DNA of 64,000 nucleotides from Flavisolibacter longurius (GCA_013327885.1 JABUMY010000001.1:124001-188000); one strand, 5' to 3'. Shown: positions 17,724-26,814, counted from the stretch's first letter. Numbers and translations: made by a program. The notes: generated by a model from the letters alone, not told the origin.

Positions 17724-18101
17724 ATGCCAAAATACAAATCAGTACAACGGGCCTATCTGTTTTGGGTGCTCAGCATTTTTGGCTTGCTGGGTTTTCACAG
17801 GATCTACCTGCGAAAGAAAAAAACGGCCGTTGTGTGGATGCTCACCCTTGGGCTTTTTGGCCTGGGTGCCGTTGCAGATTTTATATTTTTAAAATGGTTA
17901 GTTAAACGCTACAACATGATTCAAAAACTGAATGCGCTGCAAAAAGAATTAATGTCCACAGAGCAATGGCGTGAAGAGCTGGCACGCCAGCAGAAATACG
18001 AAGAAGCTGCGTACAACCGTGATAAAGAAAAACTGCTGAAACGGGAAATGGCCCGCCTGCGCCTCAAGCTCAAGCTGGGCCGCGAGGTGGAAAGGGAGTG
18101 A
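17724..18101 (+). CDS. TM2 domain-containing membrane protein
   Basis: A 125-residue protein with two closely spaced membrane helices (about residues 8-26 and 34-55) and the TM2 landmarks GFHRIYLRK and the DFIFL turn, followed by a charged coiled-coil-like tail rich in Arg, Lys and Glu (residues 70-125). TM2 proteins are small inner-membrane proteins of unknown function. A short-period repeat hairpin follows immediately. Confidence 0.8.
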   Translation: MPKYKSVQRAYLFWVLSIFGLLGFHRIYLRKKKTAVVWMLTLGLFGLGAVADFIFLKWLVKRYNMIQKLNALQKELMSTEQWREELARQQKYEEAAYNRDKEKLLKREMARLRLKLKLGREVERE

Positions 18102-18107
18102 TGTCAA

Positions 18108-18197
18108 CAGGCAATTAGCAATAGGCAACAAGCAATGATAGATGACGGCAGGCGGTCATCTCTTGCCAACTGCAAATTGTACATTGTTTATTGCCTG
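18108..18197. repeat. Long imperfect hairpin of short-period repeats (CAGGCAATTAGC type)
   Basis: Left arm units CAGGCAATTAG, CAATAGGCAAC, AAGCAATGATAGATGAC are mirrored by a right arm ending TTTATTGCCTG, around the tight centre GATGAC-GGCAGGCG-GTCATC. It begins six bases after the TM2 gene stop. Confidence 0.75.
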
Positions 18198-18244
18198 AAT
18201 AAAGGCATGGCACAGCAATTGTCGGCTTAGGGGAAACGAGAAGT

Positions 18245-18421
18245 ATGAAAGGAAAATATATTGTTGCAGCAGGTGTATCGGCCGTGGTTGGTTTTGCCCT
18301 TTATTATTTTTTGGGTAAACGCAGGGAAAAAACAACAGCCGCCCCGCATAAAGAAAGTGAGCGCCATCATCTTACCAATGCCTTTGCCAAAGCAAAACAG
18401 GTAGCCACCGGCCGAATGTAA
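18245..18421 (+). CDS. Small YtxH-like membrane protein
   Basis: A 58-residue reading frame: ATG at 18245, one hydrophobic helix (residues 4-23, IVAAGVSAVVGFALYYFLG) and a basic tail with several His and Lys residues, ending at TAA 18421. Its amino-acid make-up and topology resemble YtxH-type envelope proteins and argue for a real gene despite the short length. No clear ribosome binding site, which is normal in Bacteroidota. Confidence 0.6.
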   Translation: MKGKYIVAAGVSAVVGFALYYFLGKRREKTTAAPHKESERHHLTNAFAKAKQVATGRM

Positions 18422-18433
18422 AAACTGTATTTT

Positions 18434-18844
18434 TTACTGCGGAAAATAATCCCAAAGGCCAAGCGTGCCGCCGGCAGGGATCGGCGCTTCCATGGGTACA
18501 GGGTTGGAAAAGATCCAGGCATAGCGGCCTTTTGTGTCATCGCCAAAAGCCTTTTCTTCAAGCGTGCTGGCGGCTATGGCTGGCGCCGAAAGGGAGAGGG
18601 TTTCTACCGGTACAATGTCCTCCAGTGTTACGCTGCCAATGATGGCGCCAAAGGGCAGGGCTGAAAAATCGGGAATGTGTGGAGAGAGTAGGGGCCGGCT
18701 GCAAAGAATACGGCCTTTTTTGCCTTTGCTGGCATGGATCAGCAGGGGACCACGGTAAGCTGTTTGCCACGAACGGGTTTCGATGGTTTTTACACCCATC
18801 ACTACCAGCGACGCCCAGGGCTGGAGCAGGGAAATTGTTTTCAT
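18434..18844 (-). CDS. ASCH domain protein
   Basis: A 136-residue protein with the ASCH hallmark at the N-terminus (LLQPWASLVVMGVKTIETRSW) and LIHASKGK, a PUA-like fold thought to bind RNA or modified nucleosides. Some ASCH proteins are amidohydrolases on N4-acetylcytidine, but that activity cannot be claimed here. It is convergent with the small membrane-protein gene, with only 12 bases between the stops. Confidence 0.82.
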   Translation of the reverse strand: MKTISLLQPWASLVVMGVKTIETRSWQTAYRGPLLIHASKGKKGRILCSRPLLSPHIPDFSALPFGAIIGSVTLEDIVPVETLSLSAPAIAASTLEEKAFGDDTKGRYAWIFSNPVPMEAPIPAGGTLGLWDYFPQ

Positions 18845-18985
18845 GCAAATGACAATATAGAATCGTTGGTGAAAAGCGCAGGCAGTGATCTGTAGTTGAG
18901 TTTTTGCTGTTGTGCTATTGCTTCATCATTTGGGTAAAAACCAGCAACAACAAAGCCTTTTTATAACCTCGCCTTTGTAAAAGAA

Positions 18986-19043
18986 GGGTAAGCAGCATTC
19001 TCGCAACACACATAAAAACCTCTCTTCACATCGCTGCTTACCC
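18986..19043. repeat. 11-bp inverted repeat in the gap 18845-19191
   Basis: GGGTAAGCAGC and GCTGCTTACCC separated by 36 bases, in a 347-base gap otherwise without recognisable content. Confidence 0.5.
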
Positions 19044-19191
19044 CGAAGAATCGTATCAGTCGTTTATCTCCTTGCAAAACCATGCCAGTAGACATTTCGG
19101 GTATTTGTTGTTTGGTGTAAAACCTGTTTTTCGTGGGAAGATGTTCTTGGCACTTTTTTGTCGCACATTTTCTTTCACCTATCAATTTGTT

Positions 19192-19392
19192 ATGGAAAAG
19201 AAGCAACAAAACCAGGACAGCCAATTCACGGAAAAACAAACAATGGAAACCGGCAATGCCCGGCCGGGGCAACAACTGCCCACAGCAGATCCCAACGATG
19301 CTGCGCAACCGCAGGGAGATGTGCACAAAAGCGAACGCCACAGCGAATCAAGTTTTCCACAGGAGGAAGGAGAAACCCTGGGTACACCCTGA
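19192..19392 (+). CDS. Small hydrophilic, disordered hypothetical protein
   Basis: A 66-residue frame (MEKKQQNQDSQFTEKQTMET...) very rich in Gln, Glu, Asn, Thr and Ser with almost no hydrophobic residues, so intrinsically disordered and soluble. Such small acidic proteins are common near stress genes in Bacteroidota. No family recognised; the start at ATG 19192 is chosen on composition. Confidence 0.45.
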   Translation: MEKKQQNQDSQFTEKQTMETGNARPGQQLPTADPNDAAQPQGDVHKSERHSESSFPQEEGETLGTP

Positions 19393-19525
19393 AACTATTA
19401 ATAGGTAAGCGTGGAATAGCCCGTCATTCTCCTATCAGGCCATTGCGCAAAGCTGTCAATACAAGGTAAGGGTATTGTATTTGCAAAATTGGCAGAACGG
19501 GTGGTTCTTTCCTCCCGCTAAACAT

Positions 19526-20305
19526 ATGAAACCGCAGATCGTAACCCGCATTGCGCAAGCCGGGCTGGTGGCCAAGGGCTTTGTTTATATTTTATTGGGA
19601 TTGCTGGCCTTTATGGCGGCCTTTGAACTCGGCGGGCAGAACAGCGATGCTGCTACCAAAACAGGAGCACTCCAGTTCAGCAAAGACCTGCCTGCGGGAG
19701 AACTCTTGCTTCCGGCCATTGCCATTGGCCTTTTTTGTTATGCAGCCTGGCGGTTTATCCAGGTCTTTCGTAAGGACGAAAAAAATGATTGGAAGAAAAA
19801 GGTTCGGTACCTGTTCAGCGGGCTGGCTTACGTGGCGGTTGCCCTTACTGCCCTGCGGCTGGTTACGGGCGGAGGCGACAGCAGCGGCAACCAAAACCAG
19901 GAGATCGCCAGCGAGTTGCTGACAAAGCCCTTTGGGCAGGTGCTGGTAGGATTGGGCGGTTTGCTCTTTGCCATCATTGGCGGCTACCAGATCTATTACG
20001 GTCTTTCCGAAAAATACCGCAAGCATGTACAGGGCCTTTCCTTGCATTCCTCGGAGTCTGCCCTCCTTCTCCGTTCGGGCAAAGTAGGGTACATCAGTCG
20101 CGGTATCGTGTGGCTGGTGATCGCCTTCCTGTTTTTCCGGGCGGCCGTGCATGCCCGGGCCTCCGAAGCCGGCAGTACGGGTGAGGCGTTTCAGTTCATC
20201 GAAGGGTCGCCTTATGGCTCGGTGCTGCTGGGTGTTTTAGGCCTGGGACTGATCGCCTATGGCATCTTCAATTTTGTACGGGCACGGTATGAGCGTTTTC
20301 GGTAA
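19526..20305 (+). CDS. DUF1206 domain membrane protein
   Basis: A 259-residue protein with six predicted helices arranged as three similar two-helix units; each unit starts with an A(G/R)xGxxxKGxVY-like segment (VTRIAQAGLVAKGFVY, then variants near 95 and 190, the last KVGYISRGIVW), the signature of the three-fold DUF1206 repeat. Function unknown. ATG 19526 is chosen because it directly precedes the first unit. Confidence 0.82.
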   Translation: MKPQIVTRIAQAGLVAKGFVYILLGLLAFMAAFELGGQNSDAATKTGALQFSKDLPAGELLLPAIAIGLFCYAAWRFIQVFRKDEKNDWKKKVRYLFSGLAYVAVALTALRLVTGGGDSSGNQNQEIASELLTKPFGQVLVGLGGLLFAIIGGYQIYYGLSEKYRKHVQGLSLHSSESALLLRSGKVGYISRGIVWLVIAFLFFRAAVHARASEAGSTGEAFQFIEGSPYGSVLLGVLGLGLIAYGIFNFVRARYERFR

Positions 20306-20330
20306 GGTGTTTTTAGTTGAGGCTACAGCT

Positions 20331-20379
20331 AAGGATAAGGTTGAGGTTGAGGTTAAGGTTAAGGTTAAGGTTAAGAAGG
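20331..20379. repeat. Hexamer tandem repeat (GGTTAA/GGTTGA)n
   Basis: Seven or so hexamers: two GGTTGA followed by several GGTTAA units, ending AAGAAGG. This telomere-like hexamer tract lies between the DUF1206 gene and the convergent small gene and repeats the unit type seen at 13.0 kb. Confidence 0.85.
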
Positions 20380-20479
20380 ATTTAAATATTGTTGGTTTTA
20401 ATGGGCATGGAGACAAAGTGTGCAGGGATAGAACAGGTCCGTTATGTTGGATAACGGGCATGTGTAGCTGTTTTTCGCA

Positions 20480-20698
20480 TCAGGCAACGCTCCATCTGCC
20501 TTCATCGTCCTTGGTGTAGGAAAGGCCGTTGCTCATGTGGTAAATTTCCCTGCCGGTGCGGGGATGGAGCGAAGTGCTTTGCTCATACACCCGGATACCG
20601 TTGTTCTCCCTGGTTAGGTAAACCAAAAGCGCATTCATGGTCGGCGGCACATCGTGCAGCCACTGCTCATCACTTTCCCGTACAAATGCCTGGCTCAT
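20480..20698 (-). CDS. Small conserved hypothetical protein
   Basis: A 72-residue soluble protein beginning MSQAFVRESDEQWLHDV. It contains a QSTSLHPRTGREIYHMSNGLSY-like strand-rich segment (its core residues shown are split across about 38-60). The ATG at 20698 avoids overlapping the upstream dehydrogenase gene; a longer form from 20764 is possible. It follows that gene on the same strand by 52 bases. Function unknown. Confidence 0.6.
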   Translation of the reverse strand: MSQAFVRESDEQWLHDVPPTMNALLVYLTRENNGIRVYEQSTSLHPRTGREIYHMSNGLSYTKDDEGRWSVA

Positions 20699-20750
20699 AA
20701 AATGTAATTTGAAAGGTTTTACAACTATTTTTCTTCCCCTTGGTGTCCGG

Positions 20751-21749
20751 TTATTCCTGTACAAATACCCGTTCGCCGGTTTCCATTGCCTTGTAAATAG
20801 CCTGCATGATTTTTACATCCTGCCGGCCTTCTTCGCCACCTACAGACGTTGGCCTGCCTTCCTTGATGCAAAGCGCAAAATCGTCCATTTGCGCGGCTTG
20901 TTGATTTACCTCCGGCAGTTCCATTTCGCCTTCGTCTGTTTTTCCTTTAAGCCCCCGGTACGAAAAGGCCGGAGACAGTTCCATCCAACCCCTTTCGGCT
21001 TCTACCCGGAGACGGTTTGTTTTTTCGCTGTAGGTAGAGGTGCACTTGGCAACAATGCCACCGGGCATCTCCATCTGCCAGCTGATGGATTCTTCCACCG
21101 TGCTGAATTTTTCAGGATGCTGCTTAAAGCCTTCCTGCGCCGTTACCGCTACCGGTTCCAGGCCTGTAGCATAGCGTACCGCCTGCACGCAGTAGATGCC
21201 TACGTCCATCAGCGGGCCGCCACCCGCCAGGGCCTTGTCAATCCGCCAGCCCTGTGGAAAGGCAAGGCCATGATCGGCCTCTACCAGTGTAACAGCACCC
21301 CTGGTTTTTTGCTGTCCCATTTCCATCGCTGCTTTGTTGTAAGGCTCAAAATGCAGGCGATAGCCAAGCGAAAGCATAACGCCGGCCTCTTTACACGCAC
21401 CGATCATGCGGTCGCATTCTTCAACGGTGATGGCCATGGGCTTTTCGCAGATAACATGCTTGCCGGCCCCGGCCGCACGAATCACCCATTGGGCATGCAG
21501 GGCATTGGGCACCACCACGTAAACAATATCGATGTCGGAATTGTTCCGGATCTCGTCAAAATTTTCGTAGGTGTAACAGGCGTTGTCGGGCAGGTTGTAC
21601 AGCTTTTGCCAGCGCTCCTTTTTTTCAGGACTCCCGGTCACAATACCTGCCAGGTAGCAGTGTGTTGTTTGCTGCAGGGCAGTGGCCAGTTCGGTTTCGC
21701 TGTATTTGCCAAGGCCCAGGAGGGCAATGCCGAGTTTTCCGTCTTTCAT
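20751..21749 (-). CDS. Gfo/Idh/MocA family NAD(P)-dependent oxidoreductase
   Basis: A 332-residue dehydrogenase. The N-terminal Rossmann motif is GLGKYSET after LGIALL, with the family EKPMA motif near residue 104 and a GGPLMDVGIYCV segment near 178 containing the catalytic Asp/Tyr-like region. Relatives oxidise or reduce sugars, inositols or related polyols using a nicotinamide cofactor. No signal peptide is seen, so it is cytoplasmic. Substrate unknown; a small gene follows on the same strand. Confidence 0.88.
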   Translation of the reverse strand: MKDGKLGIALLGLGKYSETELATALQQTTHCYLAGIVTGSPEKKERWQKLYNLPDNACYTYENFDEIRNNSDIDIVYVVVPNALHAQWVIRAAGAGKHVICEKPMAITVEECDRMIGACKEAGVMLSLGYRLHFEPYNKAAMEMGQQKTRGAVTLVEADHGLAFPQGWRIDKALAGGGPLMDVGIYCVQAVRYATGLEPVAVTAQEGFKQHPEKFSTVEESISWQMEMPGGIVAKCTSTYSEKTNRLRVEAERGWMELSPAFSYRGLKGKTDEGEMELPEVNQQAAQMDDFALCIKEGRPTSVGGEEGRQDVKIMQAIYKAMETGERVFVQE

Positions 21750-22001
21750 GCTGTTTGTTCTTCTTTAAAATGGTGTAAAAAACATGCCACTGCTCAGTCC
21801 GTGGGCATTTCTTGTGCGTAAAATGGAATCCTATTTTCTAATAAAAAAGCTAATTTGGAATACGCAAAGGAAGCAACAAAACATAAATCGAACACGTTTG
21901 TTCATTAATCGATAAAACAACAGCCTTTGCCTAATAAATAGAACCCCTGATTAAACATTGCGCAGTTTTGTTGTCTAAACAATACCAATAGAAACCAAGT
22001 C

Positions 22002-22253
22002 ATGACAGCAAGAATTTATACAACCAATACAGAGATAGAAAGGGCACGATCGCTTTGGGAAAAAGGCGTGCTGCTGGCCGAGCGTCGTGATGGCTTTCAT
22101 ACCCTGAAGCTTTACCAGTTATACGACATTTATATTGAAGTGGTTTGGCACACGCATTTTAACGTGGCCCTGAAGGTGACAACCTTTACCGACACCGACC
22201 GGCTGGACCCCTACCTTGAAACTATTTCCCTGGAGAACATTTACGACGCTTAA
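22002..22253 (+). CDS. Small conserved hypothetical protein
   Basis: An 83-residue soluble protein (MTARIYTTNTEIERARSLWEKG...) with mixed helix and strand and a run of aromatic residues (YQLYDIYIEVVWH). No family recognised. It is monocistronic: a 252-base upstream gap and an immediate terminator bracket it. Confidence 0.65.
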   Translation: MTARIYTTNTEIERARSLWEKGVLLAERRDGFHTLKLYQLYDIYIEVVWHTHFNVALKVTTFTDTDRLDPYLETISLENIYDA

Positions 22254-22260
22254 AGCAAGT

Positions 22261-22292
22261 AAAAAAAAGCAATCGGGCAGGTTGCTTTTTTT
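22261..22292 (+). terminator. Terminator after the 83-residue gene
   Basis: AAAAAAAAGCAA and TTGCTTTTTTT arms around a nine-base loop, eight bases after the stop codon. Confidence 0.8.
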
Positions 22293-22352
22293 GTACCCGC
22301 AGCAAGTACTTGAACCAAGATGATTGCCTGCCTTGAAACGCTATTCACTTGC

Positions 22353-22360
22353 TAATTTCG
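22353..22360 (+). promoter_or_regulatory. Probable -7 box (TAATTTCG)
   Basis: Matches the Bacteroidota TAnnTTTG element with one change and ends five bases before the glycosylase ATG, implying a very short or absent leader. Confidence 0.35.
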
Positions 22361-22365
22361 TGGCC

Positions 22366-23040
22366 ATGAAAACCTGGGCCGATCAACTCTACCAGTTTTA
22401 TACTTCTTTGCAACCTTCACAAACGCTGCCTAATGGTGTTCAGTGGTTGTACCCACAGCAGAACGAGGAAGTATTGGCTGTACTCCGGCGCTTTCTTCAA
22501 AAATATTTTAACGATACCGGCAAGCGGCAACTCTTTCTTGGGATTAACCCAGGCCGGTTTGGCGCCGGTGTTACGGGAGTCAATTTTACCGCGGCCAAAC
22601 AACTGACGGAGAACTGCGGGATAACGCACTCTTTCAAGCAAGGCTCCGAGATCTCTGCTGAATTTATCTATGCCATGATTGAAGCCTTTGGCGGACCAGA
22701 AGCGTTTTATAAAAATTATTTTATCGGATCTGTTTGTCCGCTTGGTTTTGTAAAGGGCGGTAAAAACATCAACTATTACGACGATAAAGAACTGCAGCAG
22801 GCCGTAGAGCCCTTCATCATTCAAAGCATCGAAGCGCAACTGCGCCTGCCTGTTGACCGCCATCGCTGTCTCTGCATCGGCGGTGAAAAAAACTTCCGCT
22901 ACTTGTCTGGTCTTAATCAGCGGTTTGGTTGGTTTAAGGAAATCGTTCCATTACCGCACCCGCGGTTTATCATGCAATACCGTCGTAAAGAAATCGAACC
23001 GTTCATCCAACTCTATTTGGACGCATTAGAAAAGAAATAA
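22366..23040 (+). CDS. SMUG2-type uracil-DNA glycosylase family protein (DUF4918)
   Basis: A 224-residue member of the uracil-DNA glycosylase superfamily. The first motif is LFLGINPGRFGAGVTGV (about residues 58-74) and the last is PLPHPRFIMQYRRKE with the motif-2 His (about 197-211), matching the SMUG2/DUF4918 pattern. Expected to remove damaged or deaminated bases in base-excision repair. Start at ATG 22366, with a promoter-like box just upstream. Confidence 0.82.
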   Translation: MKTWADQLYQFYTSLQPSQTLPNGVQWLYPQQNEEVLAVLRRFLQKYFNDTGKRQLFLGINPGRFGAGVTGVNFTAAKQLTENCGITHSFKQGSEISAEFIYAMIEAFGGPEAFYKNYFIGSVCPLGFVKGGKNINYYDDKELQQAVEPFIIQSIEAQLRLPVDRHRCLCIGGEKNFRYLSGLNQRFGWFKEIVPLPHPRFIMQYRRKEIEPFIQLYLDALEKK

Positions 23041-23048
23041 TACATTTG
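23041..23048 (+). promoter_or_regulatory. Probable -7 box (TACATTTG)
   Basis: Exact match to TAnnTTTG, 110 bases upstream of the MATE gene start. The corresponding upstream TTTG is not obvious. Confidence 0.3.
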
Positions 23049-23158
23049 CCCTTCTACAATTGACCGCATATGCTCATCTAGTCTGCCCGTCACGGCCATT
23101 TATGTTCCAAGGCAAACCGCCTCTTTTTTTTATTTCCTCTTTTTAAAATTCGTTTCAA

Positions 23159-24574
23159 ATGTCGCAGGCAGTAGTGCAGCGGAAAGTTGCAAAGACGTTT
23201 CAATTATTTATTCATGCCGTAAAAGGCGAACAGCAGGATTATACCACCGTTAGCTTGCGCAAAGCCATTTTTCTGCTGGCTATTCCCATGATCATTGAAA
23301 TGGGAATGGAAAGCGTATTTGCGCTGGTCGATCTTTTTTTTGTAGGCAAGCTGGGCAAGCATGCTGTGTCTACAGTAGGCCTGACCGAATCGGTCTTAAC
23401 CCTTATCTATTCCATTGCCATTGGTGTGAGCATGGCAGCGACGGCAACCGTGGCGCGGCGCATCGGCGAAAAAAATGAAAAGGGCGCCGCCGCGGCGGCC
23501 ATGCAGTGCATCTGGCTGGGCATCGCCATTATTCTTCTTTTTGGCACGGCCGGCGTGGTGTACGCCAGTGATATTTTGCGCCTGATGGGCGCAGAACCCG
23601 CTACGGTAGAAATGGGCTTGCCTTATACCCGTATTATGATGGGAAGCAGCGTGGTGATCATGCTTCTTTTTTTGATCAATGGCATTTTTCGCGGTGCCGG
23701 TGATGCCTCCATTGCCATGCGCAGCCTGGTGCTGGCCAATGTGCTCAACATTGTTCTTTGTCCTTTGCTCATCAACGGCTGGGGACCGGTTCCGGCATTT
23801 GGCCTGACCGGTGCTGCCCTGGCCACTACCATTGGCCGCAGTGCCGGTGTGGTGTACCAGCTTTATCACCTGTTCAACGGGAAAAGCATCGTAAAGCTGA
23901 CAGCGGCTTCCTTAAAAGCGGAATGGGACCTGATAAGATCGTTGGTAAAAATTGCCTGGCCGGCTACGTTGCAGTTTATCATTGCTTCCTGCAGTTGGAT
24001 CTTCCTGGCACAACTGGTGGCCGAAACCGGCCACAGCGCTGCGTCGGCAGGTTATCAAACTGCGCTGCGCATTATTATGTTCTTCTTACTACCGGCATGG
24101 GGCATCAGCAATGCGGCTACCACACTGGTAGGGCAAAGCCTGGGTGCCAACGACAGCCTGCGGGCTGAGAAGGCCGTACTGCAGACAGCCCGGTACAATG
24201 CCGCGTTTATGGGTGCGGTATCGGTTCTTTTCCTGGGCTTCCCGGGATGGGTAGTAGGCTTTTTTACGGAGATAACTGAGGTGCATGCCTATGCCGTTTC
24301 GGCCCTGCGCATTATTGCCTGCGGTTATATTTTTTACGGGGTGGGCATGGTGCTGATCAATGCGTTTAACGGCGCCGGCGATACCCGCACACCTACCATC
24401 ATCAACGTGTTTGGCTTCTGGACCTTTCAGATTCCGTTGGCTTACCTGCTTGCCCACTATTTTGAATGGGGACCAACCGGGGTGTTTATTGCCATTCCCA
24501 TTGCCGAAACCGCCATCACCATTGCGGCCTTCATCCTATTTAAAAAAGGAAGGTGGAAGACGGTGAAGGTGTGA
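23159..24574 (+). CDS. MATE family efflux transporter
   Basis: A 471-residue, twelve-helix membrane protein with the duplicated MATE fold: the first half begins around residue 32 (FLLAIPMIIEMGMESVFALV) and the second around 260 (ARLVKIAWPATLQF-like). Such carriers export drugs or metabolites in exchange for protons or sodium. The N-terminus carries about 30 extra polar residues. A TACATTTG box at 23041 may be its promoter. Directly downstream begins a short-period repeat hairpin. Confidence 0.9.
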   Translation: MSQAVVQRKVAKTFQLFIHAVKGEQQDYTTVSLRKAIFLLAIPMIIEMGMESVFALVDLFFVGKLGKHAVSTVGLTESVLTLIYSIAIGVSMAATATVARRIGEKNEKGAAAAAMQCIWLGIAIILLFGTAGVVYASDILRLMGAEPATVEMGLPYTRIMMGSSVVIMLLFLINGIFRGAGDASIAMRSLVLANVLNIVLCPLLINGWGPVPAFGLTGAALATTIGRSAGVVYQLYHLFNGKSIVKLTAASLKAEWDLIRSLVKIAWPATLQFIIASCSWIFLAQLVAETGHSAASAGYQTALRIIMFFLLPAWGISNAATTLVGQSLGANDSLRAEKAVLQTARYNAAFMGAVSVLFLGFPGWVVGFFTEITEVHAYAVSALRIIACGYIFYGVGMVLINAFNGAGDTRTPTIINVFGFWTFQIPLAYLLAHYFEWGPTGVFIAIPIAETAITIAAFILFKKGRWKTVKV

Positions 24575-24742
24575 GGACGTGAAACGTGAGAAGTAAGACG
24601 GCAGACGTGAGAGGAGAGACGAGAGAAGTGGTACTGTAACTCTTAATGATTTCATTCTTTCATTTGATGCTTGCATTGGCTGTTCAACTTGTAAACTTGT
24701 GAACCTGTGAACTTGTGAACTTCCCCGTCTTTCGTCTGATTG
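24574..24742. repeat. Short-period repeat tracts (GACGTGAGA and ACTTGTGA types)
   Basis: The left tract 24574-24632 has units such as GAAACGTGAGAAGTAAGACGG; the right tract 24682-24723 repeats AACTTGTGA/AACCTGTGA four times and ends CTTCCCCGTCTTTCGTCTGA, which is complementary in part to the left tract. It starts at the MATE stop codon. Confidence 0.75.
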
Positions 24743-24757
24743 TTTTAGAATAGGGAG

Positions 24758-24765
24758 TAAATTCG
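24758..24765 (+). promoter_or_regulatory. Probable -7 box (TAAATTCG)
   Basis: A TAnnTTCG element 33 bases upstream of the AI-2E-type transporter start. Confidence 0.35.
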
Positions 24766-24798
24766 GCTTTCAATTTCTTTCTTCAAGCGCAGTGCATT

Positions 24799-25854
24799 AT
24801 GAACAATTCCACCATCGATAATAATCTTCTCAAGCAGGTTTTTTTTATTGCACTCATCCTGTTTTTGGGTATTGTGCTGGCAAGAGAGCTTTGGTTTTTC
24901 TTTTCGGCTTTTTTGGGAGCAGTCACTTTTTATGTGCTGTTCCGCCGACGTATGTTTTACCTGGTAGAAGTAAGAAAATGGCGGCCAGAGCTTGCCGCGG
25001 TGGTGCTGATGCTGCTGTCGTTTTTTGTCATTCTTGTTCCACTAGGTTTATTGGGAAACATACTTTATTCAAAGATCAGCTACGTAGTGGCGCATTCTAA
25101 TGAACTGATCAACTCGCTGAAAATTGCCATCACACAAGTGGAAAGCAAGATCGGGTACAAGATACTCGATCCTAATACCATTAACCGCTTAGGCAGTTAT
25201 ATCACTGATCTTTTGCCTAAAATACTTGGCGTTACTTTCAACAGCATCACCCTTGTGGCAGCCATGTATTTCCTGCTTTATTTTTTGCTGGTGAATGGCC
25301 GCAAAATGGAAATAGCGCTATATGAATACACACCCATAAAAGATTCCAATGTAGATATGCTGGGCCGTGAAATGCGGGTTATTATCAGTTCCAGCGCTAT
25401 TGGTATTCCATTGATTGCACTGGTGCAGGGTATCGTAGGGCTTATCGGTTACCTGGTGATTGGTATCAATGAACCCTGGCTTTGGTTTGTGGCCACTACC
25501 ATTGCCGCCATGTTACCTATTGTAGGGGCTGCCGTTATTTACGGTCCGCTTACCATTATGTTGTTTGTGCAGGGCCACACCGGTAAAGGCATTGCCATGG
25601 CCATTTGGGGCTTTGGTGTGATTGGCCTGGTGGACAATGTGTTTCGCTTACTTGTAAACAAAAGGCTAGGTGACATTCACCCGCTGATCACTATCTTTGG
25701 CGTAGTGATCGGTATCCAGTTATTTGGTTTTATCGGTCTTGTTTTTGGGCCTGTGCTGATCGCATTTTTTATACTTCTGTTGCGCATTTATTCATCTGAA
25801 TTCTTTGTCAAAAAACGCGAGGTATCAGAGGGGAAGAGTAAAATAACTAGATAG
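24799..25854 (+). CDS. AI-2E family transporter
   Basis: A 351-residue membrane protein with eight predicted helices and the family's large extracytoplasmic loop between helices 3 and 4. The motifs of the second half, including NEPWLWFVATTIAAMLPIVG and RLLVNKRLGDIHPL, are typical. Members export autoinducer-2, sodium or small molecules; the substrate here is unknown. Single gene between repeat tracts. Confidence 0.88.
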   Translation: MNNSTIDNNLLKQVFFIALILFLGIVLARELWFFFSAFLGAVTFYVLFRRRMFYLVEVRKWRPELAAVVLMLLSFFVILVPLGLLGNILYSKISYVVAHSNELINSLKIAITQVESKIGYKILDPNTINRLGSYITDLLPKILGVTFNSITLVAAMYFLLYFLLVNGRKMEIALYEYTPIKDSNVDMLGREMRVIISSSAIGIPLIALVQGIVGLIGYLVIGINEPWLWFVATTIAAMLPIVGAAVIYGPLTIMLFVQGHTGKGIAMAIWGFGVIGLVDNVFRLLVNKRLGDIHPLITIFGVVIGIQLFGFIGLVFGPVLIAFFILLLRIYSSEFFVKKREVSEGKSKITR

Positions 25855-26009
25855 TTTTAACGTAAATGCACGTACTATCCCGGTAGTATTGCTTAATTTT
25901 GATCTGCGATTGAAAAAACAAGGTCCTACAGGTTGTAAATCCGAATGTTAGATAATATTTTCACACTCGCATCGTTTATCCAATAACACCGAAAAAAACC
26001 ACAAAGCCA

Positions 26010-26786
26010 GTGAAAAAGATTCTCCTCCCGGCATCGCTTGCGTGCCTGCTGACTGTCCTGATTGCTGTGCCTACGTTGAAGGCGAAAAGTAACAAGTACA
26101 TCGTGAAGAGTTCGGCAGTTACCAGTACGTCAAACGAAGCAGCCACAGCAGAAAACACATCCGAAAAGAATAACAATGCTACCGTGCTTGAAGCCGCATC
26201 CAACTTGTTGTACGACAGCCTGAAGCTGGAGAGCATGGGTCTTTCCCGCGATGTCATGCAAAAAGCTTACAAAGGTCATCAATACCTGAAGAGTCGCGGT
26301 TCTTTGCAGAACAGCAACGTTCTTGCCATTGTTGACTTCAGCCAGTCGTCAAAGCAAAAGCGTTTGTACATTGTTGATATGGCCAGTTACAAAGTGCTGA
26401 TGAATACGTATGTGGCTCACGGTAAGAACTCCGGATTGAATACGGCCGACCGTTTCTCGAACATACCCGAAAGCCTGCAAAGCAGCCTTGGCTTTTATGT
26501 TACGAAGCAAACGTATTTTGGAAAGCACGGTCTTTCTCTCCGCCTTGCCGGCATGGAGCGTGGCTTTAACGACAATGCCGAAGCAAGAGCCATTGTGATG
26601 CATGGCGCAGAATACATTGGACCACACCGCGTAAAATCTTCGTATATGGGTCGTAGTTTTGGTTGTCCTGCTGTACCACAGGCGCAATCCAAAGAAGCGA
26701 TCAACATCCTGAAAGACGGTACTTGTTTGTTTATTTACCACCCATCACAGCAGTATTTGCACGGATCGAAAATACTTAACAGCTAG
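26010..26786 (+). CDS. Murein L,D-transpeptidase catalytic domain family protein
   Basis: A 258-residue exported protein starting with GTG (26010) and a signal peptide (residues 1-25). The C-terminal half matches the YkuD_2-type domain: conserved His198 in IVMHGAEY and the nucleophile Cys219 in GRSFGCPAVP. Such proteins are predicted to cross-link or modify peptidoglycan in the periplasm. Residues 30-60 are a Ser/Thr/Asn-rich linker. Two hairpins follow. Confidence 0.88.
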   Translation: MKKILLPASLACLLTVLIAVPTLKAKSNKYIVKSSAVTSTSNEAATAENTSEKNNNATVLEAASNLLYDSLKLESMGLSRDVMQKAYKGHQYLKSRGSLQNSNVLAIVDFSQSSKQKRLYIVDMASYKVLMNTYVAHGKNSGLNTADRFSNIPESLQSSLGFYVTKQTYFGKHGLSLRLAGMERGFNDNAEARAIVMHGAEYIGPHRVKSSYMGRSFGCPAVPQAQSKEAINILKDGTCLFIYHPSQQYLHGSKILNS

Positions 26787-26814
26787 TTTTGGACGCAAAC
26801 AAGGATGGATGAAC

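Noticed and set aside
20331-20379. Telomere-like GGTTAA repeats read as a chromosome end
   Set aside because: Short, interstitial and flanked by ordinary genes; bacteria of this group have circular chromosomes.
20637-21821. 394-codon plus-strand frame opposite the Gfo/Idh/MocA gene
   Set aside because: Antisense shadow with Cys/His/Phe-rich composition unlike real proteins.
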